Source: Gyrodactylus bullatarudis
Lineage: Eukaryota > Platyhelminthes > Monogenea > Gyrodactylidea > Gyrodactylidae
NCBI GenBank assembly: GCA_012064415.1
Contig: SSNU01000119.1
Location: 124,001-188,000 of the forward strand
Length of the DNA: 64,000 bases
Direction: 5' to 3'
In this document: piece by piece, positions 49,001 to 57,700 of the stretch
How positions within the stretch are numbered: the first letter of the stretch is position 1
Layout: each line of letters opens with the position of its first letter
Made by a program: the position numbers and the translations under genes
The notes under the pieces: generated by a model
Told to the model about the DNA's origin: nothing
Database searches by the model: none
What the model saw: the letters and a program-made list of their open reading frames with translations, nothing else

Positions 49001-49156
49001 TTTTCTAATGAGAGATTTTATATGAGAAGGATTGTTTTCTCAAAATTTAAAATTTCAGATGAAAACTCACCCAAGTTCATCTTCATTAACATGACTCTCG
49101 TTTGAGTTGGACCTCGGCCTATTGGCCTGGGCCACAGATCTGACCATATCCTCCAT
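34063..49156 (-). CDS. Hv1-like voltage-sensor (proton channel family) protein
   Basis: A four-helix voltage-sensor membrane protein related to the proton channel Hv1 (HVCN1) and to TMEM266. Eight exons give 373 residues: 49156-49071, 44244-44113, 39513-39389, 38263-38072, 37217-37015, 35323-35200, 34877-34683 and 34127-34063. S1 holds FQIILSILVLLDAGIVISEI, with the selectivity-filter Asp of Hv1. S2 holds LHYTSVFITSLFLLLVIIK, keeping the zinc-site His and charge-transfer Phe, but Leu replaces the conserved Glu. S3 has SFVSDIV. S4 reads ILLIWRVIRIIN: the WR and third-Arg positions are kept and the first gating Arg is Leu. A C-terminal coiled coil (about 290-350) follows, as in Hv1 dimers. The S1-S2 loop is about 100 residues, against about 15 in human Hv1, with N-glycosylation sites NSS and NKT. 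S1 to coiled coil is firm; the first and last exons fit by phase but are less sure. Confidence 0.82.
35925..36125. repeat. Dispersed repeat sharing motifs with 19.1 kb and 8-11 kb
   Basis: The sequence around 35930-35970 (TTTTACTATACTTCTTTCATAA) matches about 19120-19160 (TTTTACTATACTTTTTTCAAAA) with similar flanks. It continues with motifs seen near 11200 and 8100. It lies in an intron of the Hv1-like gene. Confidence 0.4.
37261..37640. repeat. Foldback (MITE-like) element, copy 1
   Basis: The left part (GTGAAGATGAGAATTTCGAC, then a stretch to about 37375) is repeated inverted at about 37535-37640, with matching words such as TTGAAGCAGCTAAATGC / TTTAACTGCTTCAAAT and TCGAATCCAAAATTTTTATCG. 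It lies in the intron between exons 4 and 5 of the Hv1-like gene. Confidence 0.6.
38674..39196. repeat. Foldback (MITE-like) element, copy 2
   Basis: The end GATGAGAATTTACTTTTTTT at 38674 is mirrored by AAAGTAAACTCTCATC at about 39166-39181. The inner arm 38733-38786 is complementary to about 39115-39165 (TCCATGATGAAATGAGCCAG). It also contains the TTGAATATCTGCATCTAACTGC unit shared with copies 1 and 3. Confidence 0.65.
39606..40241. repeat. Foldback (MITE-like) element, copy 3
   Basis: Terminal inverted repeats are visible as GATATGAAGATGAGAATTTA at about 39617 and its complement at about 40211-40231 (TAAATTCTCATCTTCAT). The inside shares segments with copies 1 and 2, including the CTGACTTTCCGAAGAAGAAT unit found inverted at about 38695-38720. 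Similar ends also occur singly near 32275 and 47055, so this is a family present in many copies. Confidence 0.65.
40106..40584 (+). repeat. 52-bp direct repeat, 427 bp apart
   Basis: Positions 40106-40157 and 40533-40584 are identical or nearly so over 52 bp (beginning CCTCAATGAATTCTTCTCCA). The right end of foldback copy 3 lies between them. This suggests a duplicated host segment, or an insertion into an already repeated unit. Confidence 0.7.
41342..41366 (-). ncRNA. Hammerhead-ribozyme-like core (degenerate)
   Basis: On the minus strand, directly after the tRNA-like part, the core box CTGACGA is followed by a 4-bp stem II (GTCC/GGAC) with a 6-nt loop, then GAGG where an active hammerhead has GAAA. 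The stem-II side closely resembles the schistosome hammerhead. I cannot find convincing helices I and III or a cleavage triplet, so it is probably inactive or a chance match. Confidence 0.35.
41377..41434 (-). ncRNA. tRNA-like sequence (Pol III A and B boxes)
   Basis: On the minus strand this reads as a degraded tRNA: an A-box-like TGGCCTAGTGGTTAG, an anticodon-arm-like GTTGCCTCACAACAAC and a perfect B-box GGTTCGAATCC. The acceptor stem does not close well and the anticodon loop is irregular. I read it as the internal promoter of a tRNA-derived SINE (Val/Glu type), not a working tRNA gene. Confidence 0.6.
42697..42851 (+). repeat. Dispersed direct repeat, copy 1
   Basis: This segment is shared with 45038-45160 in the same orientation. 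Both start TAGAGATGTAACAAATTTTC and end with an identical stretch of about 50 bp containing GCTGATAAGGGTTTTTTTCA. The middle differs in length. It lies in intron 2 of the Hv1-like gene. Confidence 0.7.
42918..43160 (+). CDS. Small ORF of unknown status
   Basis: An 80-codon frame from ATG to TGA with protein-like composition (starts MKIPEQLNFLLRDFSSVDEN). It lies antisense in an intron of the Hv1-like gene, right after a dispersed repeat, so it may be a fragment of a transposon-borne or processed gene. No family is recognised. Confidence 0.22.
   Translation: MKIPEQLNFLLRDFSSVDENKKILANNSRKYYLFSNGAFSQRNLSREHVIDFLNCLKIQRFIIVLRGVLLSDLDSPCEQY
45038..45160 (+). repeat. Dispersed direct repeat, copy 2
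   Basis: This is the second copy of the repeat at 42697-42851, with a shorter middle part. Confidence 0.7.
45431..45676 (-). CDS. Small charged ORF in an intron of the Hv1-like gene
   Basis: An 81-codon frame with good protein-like composition: a basic start (MSVQTKAHRIYKKIYKYIGK), then a charged region (KISGLEEEKFVRKFNKENLP), ending in TAA followed by an ACTCTTC tail. The strand is that of the host gene. It could be an alternative terminal exon of that gene, a nested small gene, or a relic. No family is recognised. Confidence 0.3.
   Translation of the reverse strand: MSVQTKAHRIYKKIYKYIGKLMLGNRQVLWDLDLPTKALSNQKDEQKISGLEEEKFVRKFNKENLPNSITEKIDDNIFYCK
46023..46075 (-). repeat. Second copy of the SINE-like hammerhead segment
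   Basis: On the minus strand this reads GGTTCAAATCCCAGG...CATACTGACGAGTCC, the same order of B-box-like and CTGACGAGTCC elements as at 41342-41395. The stem-II partner strand is missing here. It is a decayed copy of the same repeat. Confidence 0.5.
46592..46918 (+). mobile_element. Mariner transposon relic (transposase C-terminus and right end)
   Basis: An open frame from about 46592 to the TGA at 46820-46822 encodes the last 76 residues or so of a mariner-type transposase. It contains PPYSPDLSPTENHLFRSL, and later RWQKCVEKNWRLV before the stop. The inverted terminal repeat is visible at about 46884-46916 (minus strand: TTAGGTTGTGTGAAAAGTTC), followed by TA. The 5' four-fifths, including the first two catalytic Asp residues, are absent. 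The residue where mariner has its third catalytic Asp (PSD/PTD) is Glu here. It sits in the first intron of the Hv1-like gene. Confidence 0.85.
48147..48557. repeat. Palindromic foldback element, about 410 bp
   Basis: Positions 48147-48340 are complementary to about 48370-48557. For example TTAATGGAGTTGGAGGAAAT at the left matches the complement of the right end, with CCCACC and CATGCTTCTGGAA matched further in and poly-A/T at the centre. This is a nonautonomous hairpin element in intron 1 of the Hv1-like gene. Confidence 0.75.
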
Positions 49157-50094
49157 ATTCTCTCCTTGGTTATAAAAGGATGTTTCTCTTGGTCAAGATT
49201 CAGGCTCCTTTCCAGGGAATAGCGGAGAGTAATCCATTTATGTCTAGAGTAAATCCGAAAAGATCATGACCGAGTATAATGTGTGTTCCTTTACACGAAT
49301 GCGAGTAAGCAAAATTTCCTTGTATTAATTTTCCTATTTTTTTTTAAATAAATAATTGATAGAAAGATTATTGGTTCTTGTTACAGCATAGGAAGAAGAG
49401 TGGATTATTATTAAATAATTCCAGTTAGTAGTTGCCTACGACTTTCTTCAGTCAGCCAATCAGAATCCTTCGTTCAAGTATTGTTTGCAATAGAATAATA
49501 CAGTGTACGATAATATCATATAGTATTCTCCAATTTTCATCCATTGAACTAGTCTGTTTAGCTGGAACCTATTAAAAATTCAAGGCTTCAATGAGCTTTC
49601 GTTCATAAGAAATAGGTTTTATTACGTGACAACAAAAGAGATGTCAAGAAAGTTTGCATTCTCTCTAGGTTTCAGTATATATATCTCTCAAATTAAAAAT
49701 TGATCCTTATAAAAACTTCAAATTCAGCTGAATGGAAACTTGTTCCATGTTTTTGGAGCTGGAGTGGTCTAGATTCGTCTCAAGACTATTCTAACTAGCT
49801 ATTAGATTGGTCTAAAATATTTTATATCTATTCATCTCTGCCTATTTTGAGGTAATCTTAATAAATAAAAATTATAATTTTAGTAATCTTGAACGAACCA
49901 TTTGTTTCATCAATGATATAATGATTGAACGTACAATGTGTACACTTCATAGTAAGGAAATAAAAGGAAAAAATAAGTCTATATATTCTCAGTGAATTTG
50001 GGAATTCATGATTTTTACAAAAATCTCATTTTTTCATCAAGATATCGAAATTTTTACTGATTTGAGAAAAAAAATTAAAAAAAAAGATTTTTTT

Positions 50095-50485
50095 GGAAAA
50101 TTTTAGAGACATTTTTAAATTGGAGATGGCGAGATTTTTAAATTTTTTTAAACTTTTAGTCGAAATTTTTTGTTGATTTCAAGGTCTGAGAGGAATCAAA
50201 CGTTATTTTTCAGGATCGTCATTTAACAAAGAAAATATTTACTCTTTTTCACTTTTTTGAAAAAACCTTCATTTTGAAATGATCTTGGATTACCCTAGTT
50301 TATCAATTTCCCATCAATTTTTCAAAAAATGAACAAGAGTAAATATTTTCTTGGTCAAATGATGATCCTGAAAAATAACGTTTGATTCCTCTCAGACCTT
50401 GAAATCAACAAAAATTTTCAACTCAAAGTTTAAAAAATTAAAAAATCTCGCCATCTCGAATTTTAAAATGTCTCTAAAATTTTCA
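50095..50485. repeat. Long inverted repeat with arms of about 170 bp
   Basis: Arm 50095-50265 and arm 50318-50485 are reverse complements at roughly 90% by eye. They share GGTCTGAGAGGAATCAAACG, GAGATGGCGAGATTTTT and AAGAAAATATTTACTCTT, with a spacer of about 50 bp. No ORF lies inside. It can fold into a long hairpin. Confidence 0.8.
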
Positions 50486-52340
50486 AAAGAATTTCAAAGA
50501 ACTTTATTTCTTCTGCATTTACGCCTACTTGAGATTTGAGGCAGTTCGGATTGATCCCTCAGAGATGTCTTCTGGTGATATTAAATTGTGTATAATATCG
50601 GGAGAAATAATAACATTTCTGGAAAATCCATAATGTTCATTACATCTTAAACGAATGAAATTAGAGATAAACAAAACTTTCGTGTTAAAATGATACATGC
50701 TACGCAGTATTAATTAACTTGAGAATAAAGAAAATACTCTTGGAATTTTTTGATACAAGTCTTTCTTTTTTTTGTTGAACTGAAGCTGGGAAGTGATGTA
50801 AGCAAGAAGACACATATGGTGAAAGGTGTTTGTGTTCTTTCCTGGGTAAAAAAGATTGAATATTTTCCCCATCTTCTATGTATTAGATAAATATCCAAAT
50901 ATACATGAAAATTTTGAAATTATATTTTTTTTCAATCAATAATTTTCATCCAACTCGTAAAACTTGAAATAAAATGTTCATCTTTAGAAATATTGAAGTC
51001 TGCAAAACCAAAACTAGAGTCCGTCGAGGAATCTGAGAAATGTTAATTATAATCGGAACTGAAACTCAACCTCTATAAGAACATACAATTCCCCCTTTAA
51101 CCCTTCAAGTCCCCCACAGTGATAGTTCTATCACACGTCATTTTAGCAACTCATTTTTTTTCATTCAGGACTCAGAAAATTCTTCATTTACCACCCATTC
51201 GATAGAAAATTTATTAATCTGCAGGAATACGCAAAGATCTTGCCTCTATCATTTGTTAAACCCGCGCTATACTAATTCAAAGAAAGTTGATATTTTTCAA
51301 AAAAATAATTTTTGTTTAAAACGTTTTTTTGAAAACCTATTTCCCAGGGTCATAGAAAAAAATAAGACAACTTTTATCGAGTAATCATACCTCTAGAATC
51401 CAAATATGCAATCGCCTGAACTCTATATACTAAACCTACAAAGATAACTTGTTTTTAGATCGATAACTTCTGAAACCAAAAATTATTTCCTTAAAACAAC
51501 TGTAGATTCGTAATCAGCGTATTCACAATCCATTGGAGATTGAATGCGAAACATGAAACAAAATTCCCTGGAACTTAAGGCTCACTAAAAATTTGAAATG
51601 TCTCCAAAATTTTCCAAAAGTATTTTTTTTAATCAATAAAAGTGTATATTTTGAATCAGTTAAACGTTCTTAATTGTTATTGATTATTTATCAAAACCAT
51701 GAATGAACCGAGTAAAATAAACCGATTTTTCATGAAATAATAATCAATTTTCCTCGATTTAAATTTTTACCAGTTCACTTAAAAATGTTGAACATTTGAC
51801 AATCCACTCATATAAGAGAAATATGAGGCTAGTCAATCTACGAGAATCAAGTGAAAAGTTAGAAGAGAAAAAATGGAAATTTTCAGATCATCAATCAAAC
51901 TGAGAGAACTAATAAATAAACAATATCCATCCCCTATTACGAATGTATTAAATGCACTCTTTGTGACTGTGTATTACACATTAAGTCACATATATATTGT
52001 TCTTGTGTTCCATTGAAAGAGATAGGGAGTGGGGTATTTATAATTAACCATTTGAATCATGGGTTTCCTAAGCAATACACTGGATCTTTATATACAAGAA
52101 TAAGAGAGGTGTTTGTTACATTTCCAAGGTTGAGACCCAAACTATTTGCTCCCACGTGATTCCTTTAGCTTTCAAGAGTGCTGATTTTTGGTAAGGTGAA
52201 CGTTTTTCTTTTCAAAAAGAATCCATCATGATAAACACTCAGGGAGGATTCTTTTTCTTTGGGCTAAAATTTGCAACAACTGGAAAAAAATGTTTGATAT
52301 CTGATACACTGGAAAAATCTGTAATTAATCGCCTATCAAT

Positions 52341-52970
52341 ATGATGAAATTAATCTTTATCCCACCAAATTTCGTTTCAAAATATCTTTTTATCCTTCTG
52401 GAATATATATTTTGAACAATAGATGTGTTAAATTAAATTTTTCTTCATTATAAATCTTATTTTTAAGTTCCTTTTAAAATCCATTAAACTCTTACTATTA
52501 ATTGTTAACTCTTTGAAAATATTTTTACATTTATTAAATATGGCAAGTTTTTTTAGTTGGCCAAATTCAGGAGTATTGGATCTTAGTCCTGAGCGGTTCG
52601 TTTTATATAATATTGGCGACGATTTGATCCGAAATATGCTTTCAAGTTCTCGCCTTAATTTTAATTTCTTGAATGTTATATTAATAATTTTAGACCAGTT
52701 TTCTCCTTCTGTATTCCACACGGATAAGCAATAAACACGTTTTTTGACCGATCAGAATTTTTATAAGAGAGTTTTCATTTATAAAAAAGAATTTAAATCA
52801 TTTTTGCAACGTTTTTATAAGAAATAATGTGAATTTGAGTTAAAATTATGAATAAAAAACATTAAAAACGTTTTTATTTTGAAAATTTTTGCGATTTTTT
52901 AAATCCTATTCCAGAAGTATAAAATGATATTTTGAAACGAAATTTTTTGGGATAATACTTGAAAATCACA
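52341..52970. mobile_element. Foldback element with a nested retroelement-like fragment
   Basis: The outer parts match the family of the palindrome at 48.1-48.6 kb (left CCCACCAAATTTCGTTTCAA, right TTTTGAAACGAAATTTTTTG). The centre, about 52413-52730, has no counterpart there. On the minus strand it encodes a frame resembling the C-terminal end of non-LTR reverse transcriptases (SLMDFKRNLKIRFI). This would be a nested insertion; the retroelement identity is tentative. Confidence 0.5.
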
Positions 52971-53632
52971 GAGTACCTGTTTGGCATGTATCATACTGAT
53001 GGGTATACCTGAAATAAAGGCATTATTCGTGAAAATAACTGGCATTATCTTCTTTCTTTATTCAATAGGACATTTTATTTATCGCGGAATAAAAGAATTG
53101 TAAAATATATACCAGAGAATGATTTAGAACAAATATTGAAAATTGAAGTAGAAAGATCCTGGAATTTGAATACGACATGCGACCAATGAGAAATAGTCGA
53201 ATTTCGCACATGAAATGGGTCGATAAGAAATTCTTCTTTAATTGATAACATGAGATGTCAGTCCCAAATTACTGATAAAAATGCATCTTCTATTATACAT
53301 TTCTTGTTTTTATGATAAAGTGCAAAATTTTTGAAATAATCACGGGAAAATAAACAAAGCATGTAGATAAGAAGGGAAGCACGAGTCTGGTCAGGTGCCC
53401 AAAATTCAATAAATTTTCTCATCAAAGTGGTTATGATACTATTTTTCTTTAAAGAACGTTTTCTAACAAAATTTATAAATTTAAATACTCTGGAAAATGT
53501 TTCAAGACAAAAAAATTTATTTTATTTACAAAAAATATTCTTCAAGACTAGGTACATGACGTAATTCATATCTGAACTGAAAATTGTCATGTTGTTGTTT
53601 CTTATTAATCCATGATGAGAATGTAAGCTTAT

Positions 53633-54024
53633 TCAAAAGGCCGTCTTGAAGAGAAGAATTGCTTTCTGGTGATAGGTGAAGTAGATAAAGTTTGTGGCAA
53701 TATGAGTTACATAACTGGAAATAAAAATCATTACTATTAATCTTATATATTTTATGTGTATCTACTCGAAAGTAATGACAAGAAAAAAACAATAAATAAA
53801 AGTAGATATTTTAGTTTTTTAACATACCTTCCAAAGTTCCTTCCGACTATGCAATGCCATGTTGGACCGTGTTGCTTGTCAAAACTCTTCTTGATGTATT
53901 CAGCAATATCCTTTTCTATTCGATACAAATCCATCGCTCGAGCACACACGTCAACAGCACTCTGCTGGAGATCAAAGATCATGTCAGTGTTCTTAATGAT
54001 TGCTTTATTTTTCTCGTCTTCCAT
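53633..54024 (-). CDS. Dynein light chain LC8 (DYNLL)
   Basis: LC8 is the small homodimeric hub protein of cytoplasmic dynein and many other complexes; it binds short linear motifs in partner proteins. Two exons, 54024-53828 and 53714-53633 with a 113-bp intron, give 92 residues (family 89). The signatures are near invariant: [41 protein letters not shown] (54-70) and AILLFKT. The intron falls within the Ser codon of NFGS. The N-terminus (MEDEKNK) and the last residues (TAF for SG) differ slightly. It is divergent from the MFSD6-like gene, 677 bp away. The identity is not in doubt; DYNLL1 and DYNLL2 are not distinguishable outside vertebrates. Confidence 0.97.
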
Positions 54025-54701
54025 ACAATTTTTTTATTTAATTCTCTCTAGAATATAAAAGATTTTTACCAACTATAATCAGATTTTGAATTTGACAAAT
54101 GTTAACTTACAGGATTCGAGAGATGAAAACTATGATAGAGATAACTCTTGTCGCAAAAGTATTAATAAATTATGATGAATGATGATGAAGGCGAAGTGAA
54201 ATACGCAAAAGACACACTCAAGATGTAAAAGGTTCAAAGTTCAAGGCGTTAAATCAAAAAAAAATCAAATGAGGGCTCAACTTATCTAATTATGATCCAA
54301 TGAAACATTCCTTTCTTGAGTTCCCAGTCAGGATGTACCACCAAACTGTATATTACAGAATCACAAAAAATTGAGTAGATTCATTGTAAATTGTCCGTTT
54401 ATTAAATATAAATATATCTACTATAAAGTAATTACGTAATAATAAAAAAAGTAAAATTATGGGACATGTCTGTCTATCCATCGTTTCTTGAGAAAAAGAA
54501 TATTGATTGATTAAATATCTCTTTTTCCTATGATCCATTCTTGGCTATGAATGCCTCACCCCATTATAGCTTCTCCCATCTCTAAATAATCTAGCCAATG
54601 AAACTTGAGAATTCCATTTTTATTCCCAATCCACAACGCTTGTAAAATACTCATTTTTCTGTATTCGTAACTTTGAATCAAGGAAGAAATCGCTCACCAG
54701 G
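54025..54701. promoter_or_regulatory. Divergent 5' region of LC8 and the MFSD6-like gene
   Basis: This 677-bp region between two start codons on opposite strands should contain both promoters and 5' UTRs. A pyrimidine-rich CTCTCTAG precedes 54050. I see no clear TATA element to assign. Confidence 0.35.
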
Positions 54702-57700
54702 ATGTTGGATCCTTTCGGTGTTCCCATCAACCCCAATGATCCTAATAGCCAGCAGTTTCATCAAAATCAACAGCCGAACAACTATTACGGGCCTCAGTTT
54801 GGTGTCAATGGATCTAGACCAGAGAATATTCCCAGCCTTGAAGAGACAACTGGTGGGTATTCCGGATTCGGTAAGAACTCGTTCGCATCAAAGAAGCGGG
54901 ATCTGTTTGATTCATTCTATTCAATGATAAACACGTCTCTGTTGTCTTTCAAATTGTTCTATTTCTTTTTCTATGCTGCCTTCGGGTCAATATTCCCATT
55001 GATATCTGTCTACTTTAAGCAGTTGGGAATGTCAGCCATACAAACTGGCATTTTGGGCGGCCTACGTCAGCTTATCGAGGCACTTATTGTCCCGTTTTGG
55101 TGTCATATTGCCGATAAATGGAAACGGGCTAAGCAAATCTTTATAGCCAGTCTTGTAATCAGTCTCCTGTTCACCATAAGCATTGGTTTTGTACGACCAA
55201 GACCTGAAGGTTGCTTGGTGGAGTTCAATGTGAAACCTCATCCATTCGCTGTCCACAAGCCGTACATGTTCAACTACTACGATAAACGTCCAGATATGCT
55301 GAAATCAGTTCCAATGCAGAATACTGAAAAGATGATTATCGGAAAGAGTCCACTTGATCTAAGAAAGGATAACTTGAGCTCGTTTGACACGATAAAAGAT
55401 TTATTTGAAAGGGAATACGATGATGGGCAGTTTGATGTGAAAGCCTACTTTGTTGACATTGATAACTATTCAAATAAAACCCTCGTTATGCCGTTATATT
55501 CAACAGTTATCTATAGTCGATCAAATATTTACCTGGCCTTTGCACTATTAATCTTTCTGACAGTATGCGGTGAAATATTTACTTCTCCGGCCATTCCTCT
55601 TGCCGATGTTGCAGTAACTCAATACCTCGGCGAGGAATTCAAAGGGGACCTATATCGTCAAAAGGTCTTTGGGTCGATTGGTGTAGCCTTGGCAATGTTC
55701 TCCATTGGCCTGGCACTGGACCACTCAAACATCTTTCCAGATCACCCATGTCTCCAGTCAGGAGTACGTGAGAGGAACTACATGATCTGCTTCACATTGT
55801 ACACTCTCTTTATGATACTGACGTTGATTTTCTCCTTTCGGTTCAACTTTTATTCCGAGGGCGACCAGGAGAGTATGCATTTCAAACTGTTCAAGGATAA
55901 GCTGGCCAAAATTTTCTTCAAGCGTCAGACAAAGGCAAGGAGTAAACTAGTCAATGAAGACGACCCTACCGAGACTCAGGATGACTATGAAGACGAGGAG
56001 ACGAAACGGGCCTTAGCTCAAGAGAGGATCTTTGAGGAGAGAGAAGAGAAATTGAATATGGAATTCGATATCAACGATCCCATGGCGGTTTCACATCTTA
56101 GGGTAATTTCATCTTTCAATCATTCCATTTCGTTGGTTGCATCCTTTTATGTAGAACTCTTTTTTTAAAGCTGGTTAATATAGCCGCTTTTATATTAATA
56201 TGAACTCTAACTTGATGGAGGTTTGTCTTCTCAAACTTAAATGTTAGTACACGGAGTGTCAATTAATATTCAACTCACGGTGGCAGATGCCTTTCGTCCT
56301 TACGAGTCGCCACCGTGGGCTGAATATCATTTAACTCTCTTATGGAATTGACACTTGCCTTTCAGTGACACTTGCACCAACTTAAATTCATATGGATTTA
56401 TAGTAATTACCAGCAATTAGCACTAGGACCTCAAAAAAGCACTAATTGGTCTATTTTCACTCTAGACAAAGGACTGGCTGAGTTGCAATAATCTGCCCAT
56501 CTTATCCCAATTTAAAGATACCTGATACTATTTCTGCACTAAATTGTTGTCCCTGTACTTTTTTGTGCTATTTTCCTGAACTAAGTCTCAGAGTATTATA
56601 GTATCCCTCAACTAGAAGACGACCAGTCAAAATTTTTGATGAACGGGTAACTAGATTCCTGAGCTAGCAGTATTTCATCAGAATTCCATAGAATTTAAAA
56701 TTTAATCTAAAAGGATTTCTTTTGTAAAATATGCGCTATAACAGTTAAATGATGAAAAATATTTGACAAAAAATCAGAAATTTTGATGACACAAGATTCT
56801 AAATTCTGCAAGAATTTACTGTCAAGTACTATTTTTTACTCAAAATCTCTGCAAAGTACTAATGTCCCTTTTCAGTTTATGAGATATATACTACATATTT
56901 ATTTTATTTTATACTATTTTTGAGGGCCTAGTCGTCATACTTGGCTCAATGTCTAGAAAAACCTTTTTTTTTCTATAATTCTACATTTTAATTATAGTCT
57001 TAGAGCACTAGAATGATTAACAGACTTTCTTCATTTCAATGTTGAATGAGTTACGTAATTTTGATTTCAGTTCGGATCATAAAAAGTTGAGGGTTGGTTA
57101 AGGCTTCGAAAAATGGATGTTCTAATGAGAGATGCAATAAAATTTCTGTCTAATCTTCATTGAGACAATAGATAGATAAAATGTTCTCAAGCCTGTGTCA
57201 GATCAATGGATCTCTGAATACCAGCATATAAACCTTGTGCTATTGTCATTTTTCTACAGATGTCTACCAATAGTACAGATTTTGTCTAGATTTTGTAAAT
57301 AAACCTATTCAGATATTGATATTACTTAATATTTTTGTCCTTAAAAGGTCACGCATGGGGTTTAGTTTAAGGCATAACTGCTTTATCATCTATCAAAAAT
57401 AAAAGAACTGTATCTGGGATTTTGTATAGTATTCTTATACATTGAATGAGTCATTTGATAAAGGCGTCAACTTCTACTCAAGAAACAAGCCTCTTTATAT
57501 ATGTACAGTGTGTATTTTTCAAATTCTTTTGACTTTAGATTCATATTCTTGAAAAATACCTTTCATGTTACCTGAAATTTAAAACATTTCAGACAGCCTA
57601 TACAGAATATTTTTCGTATAAGTTTGTTGTATGTATTTTATATTCTAATGATATCATGTTCAGCCCATATGATAAACAATAAAAATTGATGATTATGTTC

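Larger units (their letters stand above)
49157..53632. other. Intergenic, repeat-rich
   Basis: This 4.5-kb stretch between the first exon of the Hv1-like gene and LC8 contains a long inverted repeat (50095-50485) and a disrupted foldback element (52341-52970). I see no host exon. Confidence 0.45.
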
